NCBI GenBank assembly: GCA_964533145.1 | Contig: CAZHLG010000003.1 | Span: forward strand, 1 to 42,239 | Direction of reading: 5' to 3' | DNA length: 42,239 nucleotides | Source: CAITQP01 sp964533145 | Lineage (GTDB): Bacteria > Patescibacteriota > Minisyncoccia > Phycocordibacterales > UBA9973 | Shown: positions 6,895 through 13,733 of the stretch, piece after piece | Numbering within the stretch: the first letter of the stretch is position 1 | How the letters are laid out: the number at the start of each line of letters is the position of its first letter | Made by a program: the position numbers and the translations under genes | The notes under the pieces: model-generated | Databases searched by the model: none | Seen by the model: only the letters and a program-made list of their open reading frames with translations | What the model was told of the DNA's origin: nothing

Positions 6895-8628
6895 CTAGCG
6901 CGCGGGCGCGGCGCGATCAGGCGGCACCTGGTAATACGTGAGCAGGAATTTTGACAGATCGTAGAACGTGTAGGCGACGGTGCTTCCGGAATATGTCACG
7001 CCTTTCGGGTCAACCAGATACAGAAGGACGATGAACTGCGGGTCGTATGCGGGGAAATATCCCATGTAACTGTGCAGGTACCGATCGGCATAATACCCGC
7101 CGCCTCCCGGTTTGGCAATCTGGGCCGTGCCAGACTTGGCGGCGATGCTCCAAGGGAAGTTTTTGACGCGGCCGGGCAATTCGGCCTGATCGTACACCTT
7201 GACCAGCATACGCGTGATCGAGAGCGCACTCTCCGGCGAGATAGCCGGAGCAAGCGGCGCGGGCTGCACTTTTTTGGTGATGCCGCCGGGGTAGCGGATT
7301 TCGGACGCCACGTGCGGCGTGACGGGGACGCCGCCGTTCGCAAGCGCCGAGAACGCCCGTATCGCGACCACCGGTGCGACGGCAAAGCCTTGACCGAAGG
7401 AGGCCGTCGCATACTCGACGTCGCGCGGGCTTTTCAGGTTCGCGACAAGCGCCGCCGACTCGCCCGGCAGATCGACGCCGCTCTTCGTGTTGATGCCGAA
7501 TTTGTAGAAATACTCGCGGAAACGGTCTTTGCCGAGCTTCTGCTCGACGAAGGTCGCGCCCGTATTGAGCGAATGATTGAGCACTTCCTGCATGTCGATC
7601 ACGCCATGCGCCTTGAGATCGTGGTTTTTGATCTTTGCCGTATCGACGACGATCACGCCCTTGTCGTTGTACGTCGTCTCGGGCTTCACGACGCCGGCAT
7701 CAAGGCCGGACGCCATGGTGAGCGCCTTGAAGATCGAGCCGAGCTCAAAAACGCTTTCGACGGACGGATTCGCGTAGTCCGAGACGCTGCCCGCCTTGGC
7801 ATAGTCGTTCGGATCGAACGACGGCAGGCCGGCCATGGCGATCACTGCGCCCGTACGCGGATCCATGACGATTCCGCCGGCCTGATCCGCGCTGAAACGC
7901 TGCATCAAGCCCGAAAGATTCTGCTCGAGATATGCTTGGACGGTAGGCTCGATGGAAGTGACTACGTTGCCCTGCTCCTCATTGTTCGAGAACGTGTCCT
8001 TGAGATTGGAAAAGACTTCCGCGAAGAAATTACGGTACAAATCGCTGTTTTCCCGCGAAAGCACGTCGTTGTACTGGCGCTCGAGGCCGTAACGGCCGGT
8101 GTACAGATCCCCTTTGTACCCGACGAACCCAACGGCCTGCGAGGCAAGCGTTGCGGCCGGATACGAGCGCCATGAATCCTGGTACAAATGCAGACCGGGC
8201 AGCTTGAGAGCCGTGACCGCATCGGCGGTCTCTTTCGAGAGATGTACGGCGACTTCTTCGTACGGATCGCCCGCCTTCGCGGCGCGCGCAAGAAATGTCG
8301 CCTTGTCGAGACCGGAAACGAGGGGGCTGAGCGCCGCATACGCAGCTTCGGCATCCTTGATCTCGTCCGGGACGATCGCCAGCTTGTATCCCGAACTCAC
8401 GGCGGCAAGCTCGACGAGCGTGCCGTCTTTGGCGGTGGCGTAGATAGTGCCGCGATCGAATTGGCCGAGCGAAGACGGCGCGTATTGCCGGTCGGCCTTG
8501 CGTGCAAAGTCAGGACCATGCACGAGCTGCAGCAGAAACAATTTGCCTATGATGCATGCAGCGATGACGCCGATCCCGATAAGGACAGCGATGATACGTC
8601 CATGGCTGACATGACTGTGGGCGCTCAT
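6895..8628 (-). CDS. ftsI: Division-specific peptidoglycan transpeptidase (class B PBP)
   Basis: A 577-residue penicillin-binding protein that cross-links septal peptidoglycan. One N-terminal membrane helix (about residues 11-35), a PBP dimerisation region (FDRGTIYA at about 57-64), then the transpeptidase domain with all three catalytic motifs: S298-I-F-K301, S353-L-N355 and K498-S-G-T501. It lies between the ftsL-like gene and murF in the standard dcw order, 3 nt after the upstream stop with no SD, so translational coupling is likely. There is no C-terminal PASTA domain. Confidence 0.93.
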   Translation of the reverse strand: MSAHSHVSHGRIIAVLIGIGVIAACIIGKLFLLQLVHGPDFARKADRQYAPSSLGQFDRGTIYATAKDGTLVELAAVSSGYKLAIVPDEIKDAEAAYAALSPLVSGLDKATFLARAAKAGDPYEEVAVHLSKETADAVTALKLPGLHLYQDSWRSYPAATLASQAVGFVGYKGDLYTGRYGLERQYNDVLSRENSDLYRNFFAEVFSNLKDTFSNNEEQGNVVTSIEPTVQAYLEQNLSGLMQRFSADQAGGIVMDPRTGAVIAMAGLPSFDPNDYAKAGSVSDYANPSVESVFELGSIFKALTMASGLDAGVVKPETTYNDKGVIVVDTAKIKNHDLKAHGVIDMQEVLNHSLNTGATFVEQKLGKDRFREYFYKFGINTKSGVDLPGESAALVANLKSPRDVEYATASFGQGFAVAPVVAIRAFSALANGGVPVTPHVASEIRYPGGITKKVQPAPLAPAISPESALSITRMLVKVYDQAELPGRVKNFPWSIAAKSGTAQIAKPGGGGYYADRYLHSYMGYFPAYDPQFIVLLYLVDPKGVTYSGSTVAYTFYDLSKFLLTYYQVPPDRAAPAR

Positions 8629-8631
8629 GCG

Positions 8632-8976
8632 TTACGGACGCTTCCCGGTGAGAAGCGCTGTATGTTCGGCGCCTGCGCGGACGGCATACAGGGCGTGCGA
8701 CGCCTCATGCAAGCCGATGCTTTCCGCCTGAGCCAGATCGAGCGACTTGAGTTCGGAAAAATAACGCGCCTGCAGCGAGCTGATGCTGCTTGCCATGCGC
8801 TCGGACCTACCCTCGGCGGCGCGGCGGCCGACCACGTCGAACACGATCTTGCCCACGAAGTAGACATATGCGGCGACAAAAAGGCCGAGCGTGCAGAGAC
8901 CGACAAGCACGATGCGGCGGGCGTGCGACTGCTTCGGGAGCGCGAGATCTTGTATGCGATGTGCTGTGTTCTTCAT
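8632..8976 (-). CDS. ftsL: FtsL-like small bitopic division protein
   Basis: A 114-residue protein with a basic cytoplasmic N-terminus, one membrane helix (about residues 21-43, RRIVLVGLCTLGLF) and a helical periplasmic part (SSISSLQARYFSELKSL) that could form a short coiled coil. Size, topology and position between rsmH and ftsI match FtsL, which bridges FtsQB to FtsWI. Sequence identity within this family is always low, so the call rests on context. The start ATG 8976 overlaps the rsmH stop as ATGA, indicating coupling. Confidence 0.75.
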   Translation of the reverse strand: MKNTAHRIQDLALPKQSHARRIVLVGLCTLGLFVAAYVYFVGKIVFDVVGRRAAEGRSERMASSISSLQARYFSELKSLDLAQAESIGLHEASHALYAVRAGAEHTALLTGKRP

Positions 8977-9866
8977 TGTGCTTTTTCGATGATTCTGAGT
9001 TTGGCGCTTCGCGAGCGCGGATTTTCGACCACTTCGGCACGGGACGGGACGATCGGTTTCTTGGTCACGAGCGTGCCGTTTTCTTTGGAGAGTTCTTTGA
9101 AAGCATTTTTCACGACACGGTCTTCGAGCGAATGGAACGTGATCACGGCGATCCTGCCTCCCGGCTTGAGGAGCCGCCATGCGGCCTCGATGCCGTCCTT
9201 GGCCGCGCCGAGCTCGTCGTTGACGTAGATGCGGAGCGCCTGGAACGTCTTGGTCGCCGGATTGATGCGGCCGTTCCGATACGAGGCAGGCACCGCTTCG
9301 GCGATGATCGCCGCTAGTTCTCCGCTCGTCTCGATGCGCTGCCGACGGCGGGCCGTGACGATGGCTTTGGCGATCTGCCGCGAGAAACGTTCTTCGCCGT
9401 ACTCGTAGATCACGTTCGCCAGCTCCTCCTCGCGCATGCCGTTCACGACTTCGCCGGCCGTGAGCGTATCGTCGGTGACGGGATTGGCCAGCGTCATAAG
9501 CAGCGGTTCGTCGTACTTGAACGAGAAGCCTCTGCCGGACTGTCCGAGTTCCATCGAGGAGACGCCGAGATCGAGCAGGACGGCATCGATCTCTTCGATG
9601 CCATGCTCTTTGAGCAGCGGTTCCATGTCGCGGAAGTTGCCTTGAACCGGGACAAAGTCCGCTCCGGCGGTCCGGAGGGCGGCGCTCGCTGCAGCGAGCG
9701 CCGCCCCGTCGAGATCAAACCCGACGACGCGCACTCCCCGCCCATGACGCCGCACGACCTCGAGCGAATGCCCTGCCGCGCCGAGCGTGCCGTCCACATA
9801 CGTGGCGCCGTCCCGCAGCGCGAGACCGTCGATGCTTTCGTATAAAAGAACGGGGACGTGACTCAT
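8973..9866 (-). CDS. rsmH: 16S rRNA (cytosine1402-N4)-methyltransferase
   Basis: A 297-residue SAM-dependent methyltransferase modifying C1402 in the ribosomal P site. HVPVLL at the N-terminus, the SAM motif VDGTLGAAGHS (about residues 26-36), LLDLGVSS (about 100) and the C-terminal INPATKTFQALRIYVN and ITFHSLEDR blocks are all RsmH hallmarks. ATG 9866 is chosen: it gives the canonical MSHVPVLL start, 1 nt after the mraZ stop. Second gene of the dcw operon. Confidence 0.93.
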   Translation of the reverse strand: MSHVPVLLYESIDGLALRDGATYVDGTLGAAGHSLEVVRRHGRGVRVVGFDLDGAALAAASAALRTAGADFVPVQGNFRDMEPLLKEHGIEEIDAVLLDLGVSSMELGQSGRGFSFKYDEPLLMTLANPVTDDTLTAGEVVNGMREEELANVIYEYGEERFSRQIAKAIVTARRRQRIETSGELAAIIAEAVPASYRNGRINPATKTFQALRIYVNDELGAAKDGIEAAWRLLKPGGRIAVITFHSLEDRVVKNAFKELSKENGTLVTKKPIVPSRAEVVENPRSRSAKLRIIEKAQ

Positions 9867-9867
9867 A

Positions 9868-10302
9868 CTAGAGCGCGCCGACCGAACCAAGCTTCTCCGC
9901 GAGAGTGTCCGCCTGGCTTTCGACGCCTGCCTTGTATTTCGCCCACGCCCTCTCATTCCAGATCTCCGCCCGGTTCTGGACGCCGATAATCGCGACCTTG
10001 CCCGAAAGCTTGGTTCGCGCCTTCAGGAAATCCGGAATGAGAATGCGCCCTGCGCTGTCGACCTCTATCTCCTGCGCACCGCCGAACATGAAGCGGTTGA
10101 AGCTTCGGTTGTCGGCCTGCAGCATCGAATTCTCGGCGAGCTTCGAGGAGATCTTCTCCCACTCGTCCAGCGCGAACATGAAGATCGAATTGTCGAGGCC
10201 CGGCGCGAGCACGACTTTCTTGCCGAGCTCGCCCTTAAACTTCGCCGGGAGCGATACCCGGTTCTTCTCGTCGATCGCATGGATGTATTCGCCGATAAGC
10301 AT
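9868..10302 (-). CDS. mraZ: Transcriptional regulator MraZ
   Basis: A 144-residue protein with two AbrB-like SpoVT beta-barrel repeats: GEYIHAIDEKNRVSLPAKF (residues 4-22) and VDSAGRILIPDFL (about 80-92). MraZ forms a ring-shaped oligomer that binds direct repeats in front of its own gene and regulates the dcw operon. The frame is open to 10548, but ATG 10302 gives the family's usual N-terminus and leaves the MraZ boxes in the leader. First gene of the operon. Confidence 0.93.
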   Translation of the reverse strand: MLIGEYIHAIDEKNRVSLPAKFKGELGKKVVLAPGLDNSIFMFALDEWEKISSKLAENSMLQADNRSFNRFMFGGAQEIEVDSAGRILIPDFLKARTKLSGKVAIIGVQNRAEIWNERAWAKYKAGVESQADTLAEKLGSVGAL

Positions 10303-10327
10303 GCTGTTCCTCGTACGTCCGCCCTTC

Positions 10328-10374
10328 TCCCACTCTTCCCCACTTACATGCAATTTTACTCCACTCTGCCCCAC
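10328..10374 (-). promoter_or_regulatory. MraZ operator (four boxes)
   Basis: On the minus strand, GTGGGG (10369-10374) and GTGGAG (10359-10364) form one pair, GTGGGG (10338-10343) and GTGGGA (10328-10333) another. Each pair has a 4-nt spacer (10-bp period), and the two pairs are 31 bp apart, three helical turns. This matches the known TGGG-type direct repeats bound by MraZ and suggests autoregulation. I do not see a convincing -35/-10 pair for mraZ between 10375 and 10470. Confidence 0.85.
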
Positions 10375-10392
10375 ATAGCCACAACCCGCGTT

Positions 10393-10401
10393 TGTGGATA
10401 A
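10393..10401. promoter_or_regulatory. Perfect DnaA box
   Basis: TGTGGATAA (reverse TTATCCACA) matches the consensus DnaA box exactly. It is single, so not an origin; it may couple dcw expression to DnaA, or be fortuitous. Confidence 0.5.
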
Positions 10402-10470
10402 CTGACCAGACCGCACCAACGCTATACAAAAAGACCAACTATGGTATACTTCTGAAAAATACCTACAGAT

Positions 10471-10662
10471 ATGCAAGGAGAAGATACAAAAAACGATCAC
10501 TACCGTGCGTTCTCGGTAGAAAGCGATCTCCTTCAGCACCAGCCACAAGGAGACACTGCGGTTGAAACAAAAAAGTCGCGCAAAATGCCGGACTTCTCAG
10601 GGATCAAAGAGTTCATCAGATCTATGGAATACCCCTGGAATCTACTCGCATCTTTTTACTAA
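10471..10662 (+). CDS. Small orphan protein, 63 residues
   Basis: A polar N-terminal half, then a basic KKSRK and an amphipathic C-terminal FSGIKEFIRSMEYPW segment. Family not recognised. Support comes from TATACT at 10445-10450, 20 nt upstream, and a strong terminator 16 nt after the stop, which delimit a short transcript. It diverges from mraZ. No SD precedes the ATG. It could alternatively be a non-coding transcript. Confidence 0.42.
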   Translation: MQGEDTKNDHYRAFSVESDLLQHQPQGDTAVETKKSRKMPDFSGIKEFIRSMEYPWNLLASFY

Positions 10663-10677
10663 AGACGGAATGTACGA

Positions 10678-10711
10678 ACACGCCTCTAAACGGAGGCGTG
10701 TTTTATTTTTT
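10678..10711 (+). terminator. Intrinsic terminator
   Basis: Stem ACACGCCTC (10678-10686) / GAGGCGTGT (10693-10701), 6-nt loop, then a T-rich tract to 10711. Confidence 0.85.
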
Positions 10712-10737
10712 GACAAAAAAACTTTTATTCGTAAAAT
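10710..10737 (+). promoter_or_regulatory. Sigma-70-type promoter
   Basis: TTGACA (10710-10715), 16-bp spacer, TAAAAT (10732-10737). The predicted start near 10744 leaves about 11 nt before ATG 10755. The -35 overlaps the T-tract of the previous terminator. Confidence 0.72.
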
Positions 10738-10754
10738 GGGCAAAAATCGACAGT

Positions 10755-10961
10755 ATGGATATAACAACCAAAGGAACGAGTTGGACGAAGAATTTCATGC
10801 CGCTCGAGATCAACGGCACAAAAGTCTACTGCAGCCCGCATCAGCGCCAATGCAAGAAAATCACGGAGATATTGCCGCCGTTTCCATACAAAAACCATAA
10901 CCACGGACTCGGCTCCCCGTTGCTTGCACTGCTTGGCGACACGAGCGCCTACAAGATCTAA
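10755..10961 (+). CDS. Small orphan protein, 68 residues
   Basis: MDITTKGTSWTKNF start, a central segment with two Cys (CSPHQRQCKK, spaced six residues apart), then a PFPYKNHNHGLGSP stretch rich in aromatic, Pro and His residues. No membrane helix or signal. I do not know the family. A full promoter just upstream and a 13-bp stem terminator at the stop codon make it a well-bounded single-gene unit, and the promoter excludes the longer reading from 10698. The Cys/His content would allow metal binding. Confidence 0.6.
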   Translation: MDITTKGTSWTKNFMPLEINGTKVYCSPHQRQCKKITEILPPFPYKNHNHGLGSPLLALLGDTSAYKI

Positions 10962-10990
10962 AAATGCCCCGGCTATCGCCGGGGCATTTT
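10961..10990. terminator. Bidirectional intrinsic terminator
   Basis: Perfect 13-bp stem AAAATGCCCCGGC (10961-10973) / GCCGGGGCATTTT (10978-10990), 4-nt loop. It serves the small plus gene and lysS, which ends at 11004. Confidence 0.85.
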
Positions 10991-11003
10991 ATGTACGTCT
11001 CGA

Positions 11004-12461
11004 TTATTCTTTCGGCCGCATGAGCGGAAAATACTGCGTCTCGCGGATCGGCTTGTCCACCATGAAGGCAAAGAGTCGTTCGCCGAAACCGAAACCGCAG
11101 GTCGGCGGCATGCCATGCTCGAGCATGTCGACAAATTCCCATTCGGGCATCATCGCCTCCTCGTCGCCGCTCTCGATGAGCTTCTGCTGGAGCTCGAAAC
11201 GCGAGCGCTGGTCGACTGGATCGTTGAGCTCGGAGAAGCCGTTGCCCACTTCGCTGCCGGCAAGCAGCACCTGGAAGCGCTCCACAGTGCCGGGGCGCTC
11301 CTTAGATTCCTTGGCGAGCGGCGAGACGAGCTTAGGATGATGCACAAGAAACGCCGGGCCGGAGATGTTCTTGCGGCAGTACTTCCAGAGCGTGTCGGTC
11401 AGGCGCTCGCGGTTCGCGCCTTCGTATTTGACCTTGAGCTCGTCGAGTTTGGCGCGCATCTCGTCTTCCGATGCGGCAAGCACATCCACGCCGGTCTGGT
11501 TCTTGATCTCGTCCACATAATCGACGACCTTCCACTCGCCGCCGAGATCGAAGGTGTGCCCGCGCGTGGTGAATTCGGTCGTACCAAAAACATCGACGGC
11601 GATCTTCTGGTACAGCTGCTGGACGAGCTTCATGCCGTCTTTGTAATCGGCATATGCCCAGTAGAATTCCATATTGGTGAATTCCTGCAGATGCTCCGGG
11701 CTTGTGCCCTCGTTGCGGTAGGCACGCCCGATCTCGAAGGTCTTCGGAAAACCGGCGGCCATGAGGCGCTTCTGCCAGAGCTCGCCCACGGAAATGCGCA
11801 AGAACACGCTCATGTCGAAATCCTTGTGGTGCGTCTTGAACGGATTGGCTTCGGCGCCGCCCGTCGTGACTTCGAGCGTCGGAGTCTCGACTTCAAGAAA
11901 ACCGTGCTCGCGCATGAAGTCGCGCGTCGCCTTCCAGAAAGCCGCCTTCTTCGCGAACATCTCGCGCAGCTCAGGGTTCATGACGATATCGAGATAACGC
12001 TTGCGGAAACGTTCGTCAGGGTCCGTGATGCCGTGCCATTTTTCCGGGAGAGGCAGAAGCGCCTTGGTCGCCATCTGCCACTTTTTGGCGAGCATCGAAG
12101 GCTCGCCGCGCTGCGTCGTGAAGAACGTGCCGGTAACGGAAATGAAGTCGCCGATGTCGGCCGTCGCCACAAAAAGATCGAAGAGTTCCTCCGGCATGTC
12201 GTCTTTTTTGAAAACAGCCTGAAAACGGGCCGTGCCGTCGTCGAGCACGGCAAAGAGGATCGCGCCCTGACCGCGGAGGGCCATCAGGCGCCCGGCGATG
12301 GAATATTCGCGCCCCTCCGTCTCAAGCGGCACGAACTGATCCCGCACGTGATCGAGCGGATAATCGCGCGGCACGCGCGCGGGGTACGGGTCCATGCCCG
12401 CCGCCGCGAGGCGCGCAAGCTTCTCTTCGCGCGTCGCGCGGAGCTCTTCGAGTGATGCCAT
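11004..12461 (-). CDS. lysS: Lysyl-tRNA synthetase, class II
   Basis: A 485-residue class II synthetase charging tRNA-Lys. N-terminal OB fold (about residues 55-140), then the catalytic core: motif 1 region with MREHGFLEVETPTL, motif 2 FEIGRAYRNEG followed by LQEFTNMEFY, motif 3 near the C-terminus CGFGFGERLFAF. Motif 3 normally has D-R and here has E-R. ATG 12461 is chosen because TATACT (12470-12475, with upstream TGC) ends 8 nt before it, predicting a leaderless mRNA; the longer start at 12479 would lie upstream of that box. Confidence 0.93.
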   Translation of the reverse strand: MASLEELRATREEKLARLAAAGMDPYPARVPRDYPLDHVRDQFVPLETEGREYSIAGRLMALRGQGAILFAVLDDGTARFQAVFKKDDMPEELFDLFVATADIGDFISVTGTFFTTQRGEPSMLAKKWQMATKALLPLPEKWHGITDPDERFRKRYLDIVMNPELREMFAKKAAFWKATRDFMREHGFLEVETPTLEVTTGGAEANPFKTHHKDFDMSVFLRISVGELWQKRLMAAGFPKTFEIGRAYRNEGTSPEHLQEFTNMEFYWAYADYKDGMKLVQQLYQKIAVDVFGTTEFTTRGHTFDLGGEWKVVDYVDEIKNQTGVDVLAASEDEMRAKLDELKVKYEGANRERLTDTLWKYCRKNISGPAFLVHHPKLVSPLAKESKERPGTVERFQVLLAGSEVGNGFSELNDPVDQRSRFELQQKLIESGDEEAMMPEWEFVDMLEHGMPPTCGFGFGERLFAFMVDKPIRETQYFPLMRPKE

Positions 12462-12479
12462 ATGCGGCGAGTATAGCAA

Positions 12480-12506
12480 AAGCCGCCTTCATTTGAAAGG
12501 CGGCTT
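12480..12506 (-). terminator. Intrinsic terminator of greA
   Basis: Stem AAGCCGCCTT (12480-12489) / AAGGCGGCTT (12497-12506), followed on the minus strand by TTTT. It lies between greA and the lysS promoter. Confidence 0.8.
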
Positions 12507-12522
12507 CCGGAAAAACAGAATG

Positions 12523-12990
12523 CTAGTCGATGCTTACGATCTTGTACTCAGTGGCTCCCTTCGGAGTGTGGACTACTGCCGTATCACCCTTCTTCTTGCC
12601 GTAGAGCGCCTGGCCGAGCGGCGAGGTGTTGGAGATCTTGCCGGCAGCGAAATCAGCCTCCTCCGAACCGACGATCTGCAGCGTCTGCTTGGCCTTGTCC
12701 CCTTCCTTCTGGACGGTCACGGTCGAGCCGACCTCGACGATCGTGGAGTGGTGCTTCTCGATGACTACGGAATTGCGCAGGATCTCCTCGATGGTCGAGA
12801 TTCGCTCCTCGAGCTTGCCCTGCTCCTCGCGGGCCTGGTGGTATTCGGCGTTCTCGGACAGGTCGCCGAGGCTTTTCGCGAATTCAAGCGCCTCAAGGAT
12901 CTCCTTGCGCTTCACGGTCTGGAGCTCGCGCAGTTCTGCCTCAAGCTCGTTCTTCTTTTCTTCGGTCAGGTAGCTTTTTGTGGTGTCCAT
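12523..12990 (-). CDS. greA: Transcription elongation factor GreA
   Basis: A 155-residue factor that rescues backtracked RNA polymerase by stimulating transcript cleavage. The N-terminal coiled coil (about residues 10-75) includes the tip motif GDLSENAEYHQAREEQ with its conserved acidic residues (about 42-57); the C-terminal domain has SNTSPLGQALYGKKKGD and a closing VVHTPKGATEYKIV. ATG 12990 gives the usual length. An imperfect hairpin (13005-13030) lies 15 nt upstream. Single-gene unit. Confidence 0.93.
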   Translation of the reverse strand: MDTTKSYLTEEKKNELEAELRELQTVKRKEILEALEFAKSLGDLSENAEYHQAREEQGKLEERISTIEEILRNSVVIEKHHSTIVEVGSTVTVQKEGDKAKQTLQIVGSEEADFAAGKISNTSPLGQALYGKKKGDTAVVHTPKGATEYKIVSID

Positions 12991-13004
12991 ATATTTACAG
13001 GAAA

Positions 13005-13030
13005 GCCCTTTAAGCCATGGGCTCAAGGGC
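13005..13030 (-). promoter_or_regulatory. Imperfect inverted repeat in front of greA
   Basis: GCCCTTTAAGCC (13005-13016) and GGCTCAAGGGC (13020-13030) pair with a single bulge around an ATG loop. It may be a leader hairpin or operator for greA; no partner is identified. Confidence 0.4.
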
Positions 13031-13104
13031 GACTATCGAATATGGACCAAGTGTACCCTCCCGGCCGCCGCACTGTCAATCCGGCCGGACGAGGCATATA
13101 AAAA

Positions 13105-13126
13105 CGCCTGCATTGTTCCGCAGGCG
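13105..13126 (-). terminator. Intrinsic terminator
   Basis: Stem CGCCTGC (13105-13111) / GCAGGCG (13120-13126), followed on the minus strand by GTTTTTATA. It ends the secreted-protein gene at 13145. Confidence 0.75.
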
Positions 13127-13144
13127 CTTCTCTGCATGAATCAC

Positions 13145-13675
13145 TCACTCCACGACCTGAATTTTTTCCGTCGAACGCTGCACGCCGAGGGCGTTGACCG
13201 TCCGCTTAACATACAAACCGGGAGACAGAGCCTTTCTGACAGGCAGTATGTTCCACCCGTATTGATACTGATCCACAATGCGTCCGCATATGTCGATGAT
13301 GGTCACCGTCCCGGACAGATCCGCGATGGCGGGCGTCACTTCTTTGACGCCTGTCGGACAGGCAATGACGCTCACGGTGATGGACCGCGATGTCACATCA
13401 GGCCCGTTGTACGCAGTGATGGTGAACGTGGTCGCCGTCGTCAGCGCATCGGACATGATGCCTCCGCCCAAGGCGACAGGCATGCTGTTGAAAGATCCGC
13501 CGGAAAGTTCGACTGTCGTCGCTCCCGTGGTCGCCCACGTGATTTCGCTGGCGAAGTTGGAGCATACGGTCATCGGAGATGCCGCAAGGCTTGTCACTAC
13601 CGGAGTCTGTGCCCCGGCCGTGCCAGGCGCGATCAAAAGAGCGGCCATGGCCGCAAACAGTACTAGTTTCTTCAT
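13145..13675 (-). CDS. Secreted Ig-like protein with sorting-tail-like C-terminus
   Basis: A 176-residue protein. Signal peptide: KK, hydrophobic LVLFAAMAALLIAPG, then AGA-Q (cleavage about residue 22). Residues ~24-108 look like one Ig-like beta-sandwich (SEITWATTGATTVEL, TFTITAYN, SRSITVSV). The last ~60 residues (VTIIDICGRIVD, then LSPGLYVKR and KIQVVE at the end) match the pattern of type IX secretion C-terminal domains: strand, D-x-x-GR, 'l..G.Y', final hydrophobic strand. No T9SS gene is in the window, so the tail may instead be a surface-binding fold. It has its own -35/-10 and terminator. Confidence 0.72.
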   Translation of the reverse strand: MKKLVLFAAMAALLIAPGTAGAQTPVVTSLAASPMTVCSNFASEITWATTGATTVELSGGSFNSMPVALGGGIMSDALTTATTFTITAYNGPDVTSRSITVSVIACPTGVKEVTPAIADLSGTVTIIDICGRIVDQYQYGWNILPVRKALSPGLYVKRTVNALGVQRSTEKIQVVE

Positions 13676-13704
13676 AAATTGCGTTTTAAATGAACGATGC
13701 TTGT

Positions 13705-13733
13705 ATTACATCAAAACGACAGGACAAAGTCAA
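13705..13733 (-). promoter_or_regulatory. Sigma-70-type promoter of the secreted protein
   Basis: TTGACT (13728-13733), 17-bp spacer, TGTAAT (13705-13710) on the minus strand, with a leader of about 23 nt. The -35 abuts the mrdA stop codon. Confidence 0.6.

Noticed and set aside
7072..9228. Long plus-strand frames antisense to ftsI, ftsL and rsmH
   Set aside because: Same reverse-strand composition artefact; no domains, promoter or ribosome site.
10393..10401. Replication origin
   Set aside because: Only one DnaA box, no AT-rich unwinding region and no dnaA/dnaN nearby.
11115..12455. 446-codon plus-strand frame antisense to lysS
   Set aside because: The codon pattern mirrors lysS, which has all class II synthetase motifs.
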